A stretch of DNA of 64,000 bases. It comes from Glandiceps talaboti. Lineage: Eukaryota; Hemichordata; Enteropneusta; Spengelidae. The notes beneath the pieces were generated by a model. That model did no database searches and was not told where the DNA came from. It was given only the letters and a program-made list of their open reading frames with translations. Below are positions 1 through 25,896 of this stretch, one piece after another (position 1 is the first letter of the stretch; each line of letters begins with the position of its first letter). The stretch spans positions 126,001-190,000 of the forward strand of contig NC_135570.1 in the NCBI RefSeq assembly GCF_964340395.1, given 5' to 3'. The translations under genes and the position numbers were made by a program.

Positions 1-2013
1 CAGTCTCTAATAGTGTTGGGTAACTGTGCAGCAGTCTCTAATAGTGTTGGGTAACTGTGCAGCAGTCTCTAATAGTGTTGGGTAACTGTGCAGCAGTCTC
101 TAATAGTGTTGGGTAACTGTGTAACAGTCTCTAATAGTGTTGGGTAACTGTGCAGCAGTCTCTAATAGTGTTGGGTAACTGTGTAACAGTCTCTAATAGT
201 GTTGGGTAACTGTGTAACAGTCTCTAATAGTGTTGGGTAACTGTATGACAGTCTCTAATAGTGTTGGGTAACTGTGTAACAGTCTCTAATAGTGTTGGGT
301 AACTGTGCAGCAGTCTCTAATAGTGTTGGGTAACTGTATGACAGTCTCTAATAGTGTTGGGTAACTGTGTAACAGTCTCTAATAGTGTTGGGTAACTGTG
401 TAACAGTCTCTAATAGTGTTGGGTAACTGTGTAACGTACAGTCTCTAATAGTGTTGGGTAACTGTGTAACAGTATCTAATAGTGTTGGGTAACTGTGTGA
501 CAGTCTCTAATAGTGTTGGGTAACTGTGTAACAGTCTCTAATAGTGTTGGGTAACTGTGTGACAGTCTCTAATAGTGTTGGGTAACTGTGTAACAGTCTC
601 TAATAGTGTTGGGTAACTGTGTGACAGTCTCTAATAGTGTTGGGTAACTGTGTGACAGTCTCTAATAGTGTTGGGTAACTGTGTGACAGTCTCTAATAGT
701 GTTGGGTAACTGTGTAACAGTCTCTAATAGTGTTGGGTAACTGTGTAACAGTCTCTAATAGTGTTGGGTAACTGTGTGACGTCAGTCTCTAATAGTGTTG
801 GGTAACTGTGTGACGTCAGTCTCTAATAGTGTTGGGTAACTGTGTGACGTCAGTCTCTAATAGTGTTGGGTAACTGTGTAACAGTCTCTAATAGTGTTGG
901 GTAACTGTGTGACGTCAGTCTCTAATAGTGTTGGGTAACTGTGTGACAGTCTCTAATAGTGTTGGGTAACTGTGTGACAGTCTCTAATAGTGTTGGGTAA
1001 CTGTGTGACAGTCTCTAATAGTGTTGGGTAACTGTGTGAGTCTCTAATAGTGTTGGGTAACTGTGTGACGTCAGTCTCTAATAGTGTTGGGTAACTGTAT
1101 GACAGTCTCTAATAGTGTTGGGTAACTGTGTAACAGTCTCTAATAGTGTTGGGTAACTGTGTGACGTCAGTCTCTAATAGTGTTGGGTAACTGTGTGACG
1201 TCAGTCTCTAATAGTGTTGGGTAACTGTGTGACGTCAGTCTCTAATAGTGTTGGGTAACTGTATGACAGTCTCTAATAGTGTTGGGTAACTGTGTGACGT
1301 CAGTCTCTAATAGTGTTGGGTAACTGTGTAACAGTCTCTAATAGTGTTGGGTAACTGTGTAACAGTCTCTAATAGTGTTGGGTAACTGTGTGACAGTCTC
1401 TAATAGTGTTGGGTAACTGTGTAACGTCAGTCTCTAATAGTGTTGGGTAACTGTGTGACAGTCTCTAATAGTGTTGGGTAACTGTGTGACGTCAGTCTCT
1501 AATAGTGTTGGGTAACTGTATGACAGTCTCTAATAGTGTTGGGTAACTGTGTGACGTCAGTCTCTAATAGTGTTGGGTAACTGTGTGACAGTCTCTAATA
1601 GTGTTGGGTAACTGTGTGACGTCAGTCTCTAATAGTGTTGGGTAACTGTGTAACAGTCTCTAATAGTGTTGGGTAACTGTGTAACAGTCTCTAATAGTGT
1701 TGGGTAACTGTGTAACAGTCTCTAATAGTGTTGGGTAACTGTGTGACAGTCTCTAATAGTGTTGGGTAACTGTGTAACAGTCTCTAATAGTGTTGGGTAA
1801 CTGTGTGACAGTCTCTAATAGTGTTGGGTAACTGTGTGACGTCAGTCTCTAATAGTGTTGGGTAACTGTGTAACAGTCTCTAATAGTGTTGGGTAACTGT
1901 GTAACAGTCTCTAATAGTGTTGGGTAACTGTGTGACAGTCTCTAATAGTGTTGGGTAACTGTGCAGCAGTCTCTAATAGTGTTGGGTAACTGTGCAGCAG
2001 TCTCTAATAGTGT
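1..2013. repeat. Minisatellite, 31/34-bp unit, over 60 copies
   Basis: The unit starts CAGTCTCTAATAGTGTTGGG and closes with a variable TAACTGTG(C/T)(A/G)(A/G/C) joint. Most units are 31 bp; about a fifth carry an extra CGT and are 34 bp, which creates TGACGTCA at the joint. The core is almost invariant, pointing to recent homogenisation. The array reaches the window edge and probably lies in a CDH23 intron. No exon is seen in 2014-2357. Confidence 0.97.
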
Positions 2014-2357
2014 ACACTTTCTGTTATCAAGATTGGCCAACATTTATGCCACCTTGTGGTCAGCTGTAACTATGGAATTTGCCATTCTGATGAAGATAGT
2101 CAACCAAGACTCATTGAAATTTCAATGCTGTAAACTTTGTAATTGACTACTCCTACTTGTTACCCAGATTAGGTCCCAAACATGTTAAGATTGCAGGAAC
2201 AACAAATATATGAATAAGTCTGGACTAAGTCGAGTATTGTAATGATATGATATGAGCTTGAATTTTTTGAAAATTTCAAAAATGAAACCTGGGAAGGTGT
2301 TAATTGGAAAGAAAGCTTAACAAATGGAGTTGTAAGAGATTGATGGCTGCTACATAC

Positions 2358-14177
<11,820 letters not shown>

Positions 14178-14244
14178 GATGTACCTCTATTCTTGTTTGA
14201 CATTTCCAGATCTCCTTGCCATTATATTCCCCCTTCTCATTAAT

Positions 14245-14956
14245 CTGTAGAATAAAGCACACAACATAATCATCAAATGAGGGTTCGAATTCTGTTCAAC
14301 CAACCAACCAATCAAACATAACCATTCCGTATGCCAACTAAGACTTGCGTAAAGAAAAGTGTAGTCTTTGAAGATAGACGACAATGTTTGTACGAATTGT
14401 TGTCTTTCTTTCGAAATACTTCTGAAGTTTGGGTAATTCACTAGAACTCACTGTGCCAGCTGTAAGTAATAGAAAAGTTTGGGTATGTGTCGATGCATTT
14501 ATAATTATAATAAGCAAATATAAATGATTACAAAAAAACCTCGGTGACAAAAAAGAGAGGTGGGGGTAAATGGGGAGTCAAGAAATAGCTCACAGCTAGT
14601 CTAGCCTGACCCCCCGGCATTGTACGAGTTATAACAATAAGAGGGTTCAGTCGTATTATATTAATGATTTTTGTCACTCAATAATTGGACAATATATGTG
14701 GTGAATTCAAGTAAACCAGGCTGTAAATAAAGTAATATATTTCAAGCTTATAGAGGAACTAATCTTCGACTTCACTCGAGTTTTCAAATATAACTAACTT
14801 ATAAATAATACAGGCTTCACGTAATGATATTTCTATAATAACTCTTTTGATTTTATAAACATCTGTCGTGGGAAAAGTTTTCCTTTTCCGCAGCTCCTGT
14901 ATTTTTCCGTCATTCGGGTTGTCATTCGTTTTAGGGTCACCCATTGTTATGACACA
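14245..14956. other. Upstream region of the CDH23-like gene
   Basis: No recognisable coding gene. The CDH23 promoter and 5' UTR exon probably lie here; minus-strand ACA|GTGAGT near 14450 is a candidate UTR donor. No TATA box can be assigned with confidence. Confidence 0.4.
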
Positions 14957-15237
14957 CAGCCCGATAGCGTGATATTAGTCGTATCAGCTTGGTATATTCA
15001 CTATTGTTACGACAGCCTGATATAGTGATAATAGTCGCATCGGCTTGGTATATTCACTATAGTTACGACAGCCTGGTAGAGTGATATTAGTCGTATCGGC
15101 TTGGTATATTCACTATTGTTACGACAGCCTGATAGAGTGATATTAGTCGTATCGGCTTGGTATATTCACTATTGTTACGATCGCCTGATATAGTGATATT
15201 AGTCGTATCGGCTTGGTACATGTATATTTACTACTGC
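14957..15237. repeat. Minisatellite, 56-bp unit, five copies
   Basis: The unit includes GTGATATTAGTCGTATCGGC and TTGGTATATTCACTATTGTT. Copies differ by a few substitutions. Confidence 0.95.
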
Positions 15238-15594
15238 GAATACTGTTTTCAAATTCGTCCCTCCGAGTCATGAAAGACGTAATAAAAATGAATGAATCCA
15301 GGCGCTGATTATAAGGTATTGAAGTTTCTAGAATATAATCCCATATCACTGGTGTGTGTGTGCTGTAAGCACGCTATAAGCAAAGATTTCTTCCAACTGT
15401 TTGCTTTTGCACTCTCGATCTCGAACCTGCATCGTTAAAGTTTTCGCCTATATACTCAGGGCTGGAGTTTTGTCTCCCAAATTTTAAACGAGAAAATGTT
15501 AATAAACCTAGAGGTGATGGGCACCTTTAAAACAATAATTATAAATTGTGTATAACTTAAAATTTATAGCCCTGTATACTTATTTAAACGCTTT

Positions 15595-15738
<144 letters not shown>

Positions 15739-16440
15739 AACATTCGTGGCTTTTAAAATATTTTATTTGTAAATCTGCCGAGGATTCCGTTCGGTCGAGC
15801 CTAGTTCCTGTCGGATATCAATTTACATCCCAGAATTTTTTTTATATTCGAACTTTACTGGAAGCAAGAAAAAGCAGAGTAATCCTTGTAAAGTAGGAAA
15901 CGAAATGTAAAGAATGTACAACTTCTCAGATGCATTGTATCCTAATTATAATACTCTGGACAACTTACGGTGATCCCCGGGGTCGGCTTAGACCTCCTGT
16001 ACTATGTATCATCAAAAGATCTGGACTTTAAATATAACGGGTCAATTTGCTTTCAGGTGTTTTGGGCTAATGGCGAGATGAATGGAACGACCATGTTTTT
16101 TCACCATTTCTAACATGTGTATACTTTTGTGATAGTATAAATTTACAGCAACGTTAACAGACACTTGTGTCTAAATTTACAGCGATAACTAGTCAATCTA
16201 ATGTTATTCTACCAAGTTTGATAACCAGGAGGTGTTATGTAGTAGACAGCTTTACCACGTGTAAAAAAAGTGCATTTTGTTTTTATCTTAGCTTTTGAAA
16301 CTCATAGTACACCACTCCCCCTCCATTTTTGGAGGTTGGGTGTTACTTTTGCATATAACCCTAAAGCTTACCCTATGTATGGCATCAACACCGTATTTAA
16401 ACTTCTAGCTTTAATCACAGCTTGAAATTTAATTGTGAAT

Positions 16441-16628
<188 letters not shown>

Positions 16629-16649
16629 CTAAATAAATCATGCCTTTAG

Positions 16650-18183
16650 TTATTTATCATTTCCAAACTAACAAGTAACGACCTTAACCTCATGTTCATC
16701 AACCATGACTATGAAAAAGAAGAGTTAAACAAAAGAGTTAAACGGTTTAATGTTTCCGTTGAACTTGAACACAGTGAACGCAAACGACGTAGAACTTGAA
16801 CACAGCGAATGTAACGACGGGGTGATACTTAATAAAATGGATGACAACATTCCCCGCATGGTTACTTCAGTAATAAGTGTTGTTTTTGTGCTCACTTGTT
16901 TGGAACTTTAAATTTCTAATTGGAGATTACTTTCACATCTCGTTCAGACTTGCATTAATGAGTATATTGATTGACAGTTGCCCCCTCAACGTTGACGTCC
17001 AGTAAGGAATTCACAGTCTACTCAGTGTAAACACAGAGAAGGGAGATTCCTTGTCTATGGTGTAAACAACTACGACTTATAGGGTAGATGTCAAGAGAGA
17101 AGATAATGTGAAATACCGTGAGATTATACGTTTTGAAACAAATAACTAAATTATATATATAAAGCACGAGCTTTGGTAAAGATCGAAAAACTAGATGGTC
17201 ATAAACAACCACGTTGTTTAGATGTGTTAATGTTATGACAACCGTTAAGTAGTCCTGTGCAGCTCACCGTAAACAAATTACAAGAACAAGTTTGTCTACA
17301 GTTTGAAAGTTGTATGTAAGCTGTGACAAACTTTATTTTGTCTGTATGTACATAAAACGTGGCTTCTGTTGTTGCTTCACGATGACGTCAACACACTGCT
17401 GTGTGAATGTCACTCGTGTCCAAGTGGGTATAGTCGTAAGATCTATGGCATTGTATATGGATTAGTTTCAACTCACCATCCATCTCTGTCAACACATTGT
17501 TATTACGGATGTACATCAATATTAGTTAGTCGTGCTAGTCTTGTAAATGTATGTACACTTCTATTGATTAAGTGAAGACATAGCGGTGACATATTTGCTT
17601 TCAATATACTTTACACCTGGATGTAAAGACATTCCAGAGAGTAATTTTCTTACGTGACAATAGTACTAGAATTACTAGAAGTTATTGTTAGTATACCTTC
17701 ACACACTTAGTCTGGGTGGCTTTGACGGTTTTAAAATGTGCCCACTGCTCAGTAAGCCAATGTTGATACTAGAACGGTAAGCTTAGTTCTTTTTAACCCT
17801 TGAAATTAATTGCAAATTCAGTCGTCATTTTGAAAATAAATTCTTCATCTATAAATGTTCCTTTCATTTCATTTTTGCACCCATATCAAATACTAGCCAT
17901 GAGCTACTTTCGTATGTAAACCACATGGTCATACTAGCCATGTGCTTCTTACGTGTAAGTGTGTAAACAATTGCTACTTAATTATGTAAACATCCAGTTT
18001 GTTACACAATAATCATTCTCGTGACCAAATGTAATTTTCATCTCATCCGGGAGATGTATCTTGGAAGAACGTGTTCTACCTTTGCCATAGAGGGGCTGGT
18101 AGTTTTACGACGAAGAAAGCTTCCATCTTTCAATTTATAATTTATAACAGCGTCTTTTCATCAGTTTTCTTTACTTGCATCAA
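16650..18183. other. Intergenic, no gene recognised
   Basis: AT-rich sequence with only short chance frames. Nothing resembling an exon with good splice sites and a known domain was found. Confidence 0.5.
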
Positions 18184-18291
<108 letters not shown>

Positions 18292-19961
18292 AGGGAACTT
18301 CAGCTATAAACTGAGACGCATTATTGTATAGATACATTCTTCATACTGAATGTATTTCCTTCAAGTTACGTGGGTGCTTTAATAAAGATGATACTTCAGA
18401 AATGATCCATATCACTTTTACCTCTAGTCCTACTCCTTGAGATGACGGCTATATATTTGTCAATTACGGTTAAAAACATCATCCATTTCCCAGTGCTTTG
18501 AAGTGTCACTTGAACAATCGAGGGCAATGTATACTGACATTCGCCACGCACGCTTTAACCCTCCTGTACCTTGAGTACTACTATACACCCACGTGCTGAT
18601 CAACGGTATTGGTGTAATGGCATGAAGATGTACATGTTACTTTAGGTAAAACCACAAGAAAGGATTTTTCACGTTTGCCGAATTCATCGTGGGAGGGGGG
18701 GGGGCTTTATGAATAAACGTTTCCTGAAATACTAAGGGACACACCATTTGATTTCTGGGGTGGTGGAGAAGAAGGATTTTCGAGAGAGAAAAAAATGTAG
18801 CTGGCCAAAAATTTAGTAAAACATTTGCTGACCAAATCAAGACTAAAAATTGCCAGGGCATAAGTGATCAAAATGTTGTGCTGAAACTTCTACGAATGTC
18901 AAATTCACATGCACATGTGCCTATTAAAGGAGGACATCTTTTTTATTTTGATGTCGGAACTGAACATTTGCTCGGTCGGGTACTTAGCAACAGAAAAAAA
19001 ATAGGCACCCTGATAGGATTTTCACAGGTTTAAGTGGAGGTCGATGGGTTAAATGAAATAACTATTTCTGAAACATTTGTCGACACTTCTTTGCTGTTAT
19101 TTTTTTGCGGGAACGAGATTTCATTCGATGTTAGATTGAATTCATTAAAGGCACGGACAAGTAAGTTATCTGTGTTAAAGGTAAACACCTTTCTAGTACT
19201 CGTTCGTCAAAAGCGTGCCTTTTCTTTGTATATTTGACTTTCGACCTGATTGCCACTTAACATGTTTTCATCTCCTCACGTTTCCAATTGGGATTTGTTT
19301 TAAGAACGTTTGTGTGAATTACAAACAAGTAAACAAGACAGTAAATTTACAGTGTTGTGTTAATGACATAAAGCCGGGACGTGGCGTGGCCCTAAGGACA
19401 AAGCAAACAATATGAGTTCCACAACAAGGTAGGGGACATTCTATTAATGAGATTGACACCCGACCAATATCAGTTATTGTTCACCAGAGCAGCAAACCGT
19501 AATCAGAGTGCAGAGAAAACCGACACCGTGTCCATGGCTACAATATTTGACATAGAGTGATCGCATTCAAACTTTACAAAAGAAACAGAAATTAGGTGAA
19601 TGATAATAAGAGAAAACAACATATATGTCGAGGGTTGAATGTTTTGGGTTTTACTACGACAATGACATGTCGATGTTTTACTGAATACTTGTAAAGGCAA
19701 GTGACACGTACCCGAACTTGCTATGTGTTATCATAAATAGACAGTCTTAAAGGTCAAAGGTCAACTAAGTAGTGTTGAAGTGTAGGAGAAATTCCAATAC
19801 ATCCAAAGAATTGTTTGTTGCCTAGGCGTCATCATATACACGTACAACTTGATACTGTTTCACTTTTGAAATCTGTATTTTGTCGATAGAAGGCAAAACT
19901 TTCAGACTGATAAGTGTACGTTTATAAACATTTTCTTTTATCTTACTTTTTATATTAATAC
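18292..19961. other. Intergenic, no gene recognised
   Basis: Only short frames without recognisable domains; a G run near 18696. Confidence 0.5.
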
Positions 19962-20175
19962 AGATACGATATTGTCACATACACTGTTATCAACCATAGA
20001 TACTGATACGATATTGTCACATACACTGTTATCAACCATATATACTGATACAATATTGTCACATACACTGTTATCAACCATATATACTGATACAATATTG
20101 TCACATACACTGTTATCAACCATAGATACTGATACGATATTGTCACATACACTGTTATCAGCCATAAATATCAAA
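19962..20175. repeat. Minisatellite, 42-bp unit, five copies
   Basis: The unit is GATACGATATTGTCACATAC plus ACTGTTATCAACCATAGATA plus CT. As 42 is divisible by three, frames are open on both strands; they are not considered genes. Confidence 0.95.
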
Positions 20176-21021
20176 ATAGTTTAAACGTAATGAAAACCAA
20201 AAAACTTATAAACAAAACCTGAAGTCCACTATTTAAATGATAACAAAAGTGACTTTAAGTTTTAGGTATGAATATACCCCTAATCGGAAGATGAATCTTC
20301 ACAATTCCTAATTATTCAATGAACAATTCTCATGATTCTTTTTACTGTACTTCAAAATTGGCAAAAAATGTTAAGTATGGCCTACACGTGACCCTGTAAT
20401 ATTCCCTAAAAGACTTTACCACCCTGGACTTCCATATTCTTGAACTACTTCATTTATCACACTGATACATTTACTTCTTTTAAGTAGAAAATTGGATTTG
20501 TACCTTAACACGAAAATGACGTTGTATGGACATTTCTGGTACAATAGGGTATACCCTATAAGCCAGTCAATACATTTAGTATATAACAGATGTGCCTTAT
20601 ATATTATTCATGGCGTTGTCATTCGGCTAATCATTCTGAACTGCATATATCGATTTCAAATTGACTTTGCTTTGTAATTTAGTGGCATGTTAACTACTAA
20701 TTTGACGTAGAAGTTTCGATGTCTGACAAGGACACTAATGGTCAGACTTTGAGGATCTTCATGAACAGCGGAATATTCTATCTGACGTTCATTCGTCTGG
20801 GATATCTAACTTAGTATTCGCACTGTCTGTCACTATGGTGTCCTCCAATTAAAGATTTTTTCCCGAGGTCTATAAGCTGGAAATTGTAAATGTAATAGGA
20901 GCTAGGAGAGTGTGGGTGTGAGGACTGCATTGATTATTACGTAGACACATTTAAGAAGGCCGATTATTTTGGAAAATCGTTCCCACAGATAAGGTTCTTT
21001 GGTAGCTTTAAATGGAGCAAT

Positions 21022-21231
21022 TCACGATTTTACTGAGATCCTCCGACCACCAGGGGTCGTGTGTCCTTGAAAGACATTATCATATTCAGAGTTGAGTTGG
21101 TTGGCTTCTTTCACATATAGACCTACTAGATATTTAGCATACCTAATGTATTTATCCTCCAATACTACTTGAGGGATAGTTATTCCATCACAGCACTTCA
21201 AAATGACTGTTTTCTTTTGAGGTGGCTCCAT
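21022..21231 (-). CDS. Uncertain short ORF, 69 codons
   Basis: The frame reads MEPPQKKTVILKCCDGITIP and continues with a basic tail. The 'VILKCCDG' start vaguely recalls the beta-strand-DG-beta-strand opening of SKP1/elongin-C proteins, but the rest does not fit and the length is far short. Composition looks more protein-like than its neighbours. No flanking exon was found. Could be an exon, a decayed retrocopy or chance. Confidence 0.18.
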   Translation of the reverse strand: MEPPQKKTVILKCCDGITIPQVVLEDKYIRYAKYLVGLYVKEANQLNSEYDNVFQGHTTPGGRRISVKS

Positions 21232-21558
21232 CAGAACAAAGACGGTGACCTAAAGGTCAGAAGTAATAGCATGTCACACGCATATTTATAGTTAACTTAC
21301 TTTTCCCAGGCCAAATTTCCTTTGTGTTCCCAAGTATATGGTTATTGTGTACGTACCTTGTGCATTTACTGAAAGTATTACGGTCTGGCATATTGATGAC
21401 TTTCAGAGTAGTTGCTGTTGGTTGACGAGTAGATTTCTCTGCTAATATAGGTGGTATACTACATAACTTTAAGGATGCCTTTAAGTTGGGAAGTGGCTTT
21501 AACATTCTTTAACATTGCGTACGCATATACGTACACAATCACAAACGGATACTCACAT

Positions 21559-21601
21559 ACGTACGTACGTACATACATACATACATACATACATACATAC
21601 A

Positions 21602-21632
<31 letters not shown>
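21559..21632. repeat. (ACGT)n/(ACAT)n tetranucleotide
   Basis: Short ACGT run followed by about 16 ACAT units. Confidence 0.95.
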
Positions 21633-21633
<1 letters not shown>

Positions 21634-22263
21634 AATTACTCAATTTGTCATTCTGTTCTCTCGATTTCTTGTTCATGCGTCATCATTGTTCAGTGTACAT
21701 ATAGTCTCCCTGATGACGTAATCAATTTCAGAACTTTCTTGTTTTCATTAACATGAATATAATTGTTAATGTATAGAACTAACTATATGACTTGCGTCGA
21801 CACACCTTTATCAAGACATTTACTACATGATTTACCACACGATTTCAAACTGTGCCGACAGATCTAGACGTGTTGTGAGATATCCAAATACGTGTTTTGA
21901 CACGTACAAAGGTATCGCTCATTTTGTCATGAATACCAAAGCAGGTAAAACAATTCGATATTTTAAGAGATCTTGTAAGTACTTAAGCATATACACTTCA
22001 ACAAGGTGTGCCTTCTGTCATGATGTCACATCATGCTCTTTAAACACTGTCACAAAGACCAACTGACTGAATTATTCCTTCACTGTACGCTTACCGCAGG
22101 TCAAGTTGTACATAACAAACCGACACTGGTATTCTTAAAAACTATATAGCTAAGATAAAATGTCATTGGTTCTAAAAGAAAATATTTGAAAAAAAGCTGA
22201 CGTTTCTCCATTCGCCTTTCATTCAGAATCTCACACTTCTGAAAGTATGAATTAGATTGGAAT

Positions 22264-22462
<199 letters not shown>

Positions 22463-24137
22463 TGTATTTGAGAGAATTGGATGGTCTCAACAAAACTCAA
22501 CTCAACTCAACTCAAAGGGTTTCCAAAAGTTCTAAATGGCATATGTATTCGATATTAATATCACCAAATTGTGTCAATGATTTGGTGACGTAAGTACTTT
22601 ACTCTAAAATAATACATTATTCATCAGTTCTATGCATACGTTTGTATGACAGTTCGGAGTAATGTCAATGTTGAATTATGGGTATTGACACATGGTAGTC
22701 ACATGGTAGTCACATCTGTAGAATTAATGTTATGAAGTCTATATATGGTTTATATCTGAGACAGCAAAACCTCTGTAGTCTGAGAAGTAGATAAAGTCGC
22801 ATAGAACGAAATTTGTGATTTGGTCATACAGAGGTGTAAAGTTTCATACAACGAAGTTTGTGATTGGTTCATGCAGACTGTAATATTGATCTGTTGACAT
22901 CACAGGGGCCATTTGTTTGCTTCGTAGAATTGTTTACTAAATGTCAATCCCTAGTCCTTCTATCGGGGATTGTGATCAATCCAATGGCAGGGTTGCTTTC
23001 TGTTCAAATTACAATTGATTTGATTGAATGTGATTCCAAAGGTAATCGTATGTATTGTGTCAATCGTGACGCATGTATGTCACACAAAAAGAGGCCCGAT
23101 CCGCTTTATATATTTACGTGTTATTCTTTTTACCGAGTTTTATCAGCTTAGTTATTGTTGATGGATATTTATAGCCAATGTTAATACCCCTAAATACTAT
23201 TATGTAAGCGTGTAAGGCAATACAGTCTAATTGGTCCACAGATAATAGACAATACACCATTGGTCAATAGTTAGAGTCGGTTGGCCTTGAATTGGCGAAT
23301 TTTTCACACCACAGACATTTGTTGTTAGTTCAGCAGTGAAATAAGGTTAAACATACATTGGTGTTGTTTTTAGTAGATGTGGTGTTTGTAGGACTATATT
23401 TTATGTATCATGCATCGGTTAGGTATACATTATGTCCAATGAGGTAAGGTGATTTGTAACTATTACTGCACCTGAGATGCCATCACTACATGTATTCTAT
23501 AGTCAGCATTATCAAACTACTGTACAATAAAATACATTATAATCCCATACACAAAGAGAATTTTACAATAGCAATATTTGAACAGATTATAATGAATGGT
23601 TCTTCGTGAGAAAGGGATGCGAAAATTCTATTACACAATGTATACCAGACTAGTTCAGCGACGATAAAGCTCTTATACTTACTCTACTACACTCGTGTTG
23701 CTATTAGTGGGCGTAGTGTTGGGGTCACACTCTGTGCAATTTTAGTGACATTTTTTTCAACTAGCAGGACGTATACTGTACTGTATGAGAAAGGGTCATC
23801 AGAAACTCACGATGTGCAGTTTCTAAAGTATACCCAGCATTAGGAATTACAATCCATTGCAGTTCAGTAGACAAAGAAAACACTGACAATCACGTAGTGA
23901 CATTACATGGAGGTACCTTGGTAAAAGCATACCTCATTGTCCAGAGTGAAATAGATCTATTGTTGGAGATTTGATTGGTAGAAACGCAGCAGGAAATTCT
24001 TTTACTTTGAACTATGACAGTTGTAACACAAGACTCAACAATAAATCTTTTCTCTACATTGTATACGCTGTGCATTAAAATGATACCTTAGAAGATTTAG
24101 ACTTTTTCCATATTTCTAAAAGGAAATTTATGAGAAA
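22463..24137. other. Intergenic, no gene recognised
   Basis: Contains short direct repeats (for example around 22800-22870, AACGAA(A/G)TTTGTGATT) but no supportable gene. Confidence 0.45.
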
Positions 24138-24219
24138 CAGACAGACAGAAAATAAACAGATAGGTAGGTAGGTAAGCAGGTAGACAGACAGAGAGGTAGA
24201 CTAACAGACAGACAAACGT

Positions 24220-24276
<57 letters not shown>

Positions 24277-24321
24277 AAGACAGATAGACAGACAGACAGG
24301 CAAACGAACAAACAAACAAAC
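24138..24321. repeat. (CAGA)n-rich tetranucleotide tract with (CAAA)n end
   Basis: Imperfect CAGA/TAGG/CAAA units over about 180 bp. Confidence 0.95.
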
Positions 24322-25476
24322 AAACAAACAAAAGTATGTAGCCTGACAGACAGATCCTGTACTTCACATTTTGATTTCAGACGTTATTATTATAACTAAG
24401 TACGTTTGTAATTAAGGTGATCACATAACCATGTAAAATACAGCGAATCCTGAACCACTGGAATGACTAGTAAAGACATTGCACATGTTGTTTTCATAAC
24501 GCATGAACACATTTCACTGTTCAAAGCCATTCAACTCCTATGGCGTCACGATGTTTACTGCATACCATTATTATCTTGGGTCAGACCAGGTGAGACAATA
24601 TCTACATTCACTATAGTTCACAAACCATGGTTTGAGCTGTGGGGTTGATGTATCATTACAAAGGTGTGCAAGTACATAAGACCCCGAGTACCTCAACGTG
24701 TCTCGCTGTGGAAACAATGGCTACTACAACTTCTACAAGTACTTTTTTGCGACACAGCTGAGCATGTTGTAAGAGTGACTAATAATACTAACATACAATG
24801 CAAAGAGACGTGCTTTAAATTTCCAAGGTCAACTCAATGGAAAATAACAGTGACATCTGTGTTACTTATGGTATGAAGTGGTGAGATTTATTATGGTGGG
24901 GAAAGACATTTTCTGCATTTAATTACATAGACATAATTAAATCATTTTTCAAGCAGTGAATTACTAAGTATTGTCCTTCCTGGCACTATAGGATGTGCTA
25001 CTTGCCCGAAATCTGTGTTGGTCAACAGTGTGGTTGATGAGAACCACGGCTTCAAGTAACTGTGCTAAGACAGACACCCTTGAGGAAAAGGATCGGTGTC
25101 CACAATAACGTGTCAATTCAAATTGTCCAACTTTCGTGCCATGCATACAACGTGGGCCAATTAACGATGACTATGCTCGCATTTATCCCGGGCATAGACA
25201 AACATCATTTTGGTATAGCTTTGTTACAGTCAGTTTATATTGGGTTTACGTGGTTTTCACCATGGCAACCTTATTTTCCTTATTGTTATTCTACTTGGGA
25301 TAATTTGGTGTATGTCGGAAGCAGTGAATGGTTTAAATAATTATAGCAACTTGTATAATATTGTTTGGTATTTGGTATACCGTACCCCAGACAACTAGTT
25401 GTCTGAGACCCTACGAAAGACAACTGGTCTGGGATCAAATTAACTTAAACAAAAACAGAGATAACAACCCTGACTG

Positions 25477-25896
25477 TACTAGCTACAACTGGAATGTTTT
25501 TTTTAAAAGCTGTTTTGTTGATATAATGACTTACTCGTAACATTGTAGACCATGAACAGTATTGAATTAAATGTGGGTAAGTGTACTTATGTAGCTGTAC
25601 ACAGAATATTGTACATCCTGAACATCACTGAATCAACTGTGGGTAAATGTATTTGTATAGCTGTACACATAATATTGTAACATAATTAAAATAAATCCAA
25701 TCAAACTATTTTTGGGCCCACACCAAAAATCAGCGCTCGCAACGCGATCATGATTTCAGCTTATTACTTTACTGGTTATAGATAAAATCGACCTCTAATA
25801 ATCGTGCAAAATCTAATTATTGGTATTTTAGGAAAACTCAGTGGCTATATTGTTGGTTGTATGATTGAGAAAATAATACTCCAGTTGCAGCCAGTG
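25477..25896. mobile_element. MITE-like non-autonomous element, copy 1 (most complete)
   Basis: The left end reads TACTAGCTACAACTGGAA and the right end, complemented, CACTGGCTGCAACTGGAG, giving terminal inverted repeats of about 18 bp on a 420-bp non-coding body. Three related copies lie at about 27782-28114, 41540-41742 and 51915-52240. CACT(A/G) termini are typical of CACTA/EnSpm elements; this affiliation is inferred from the ends only. Confidence 0.6.

Noticed and set aside
1-2013. CRISPR-like array of repeats
   Set aside because: Units are contiguous with no unique spacers, and the window is eukaryotic.
14270-14300. GGTTCGAATTC as a tRNA B box
   Set aside because: No matching A box or cloverleaf could be drawn around it.
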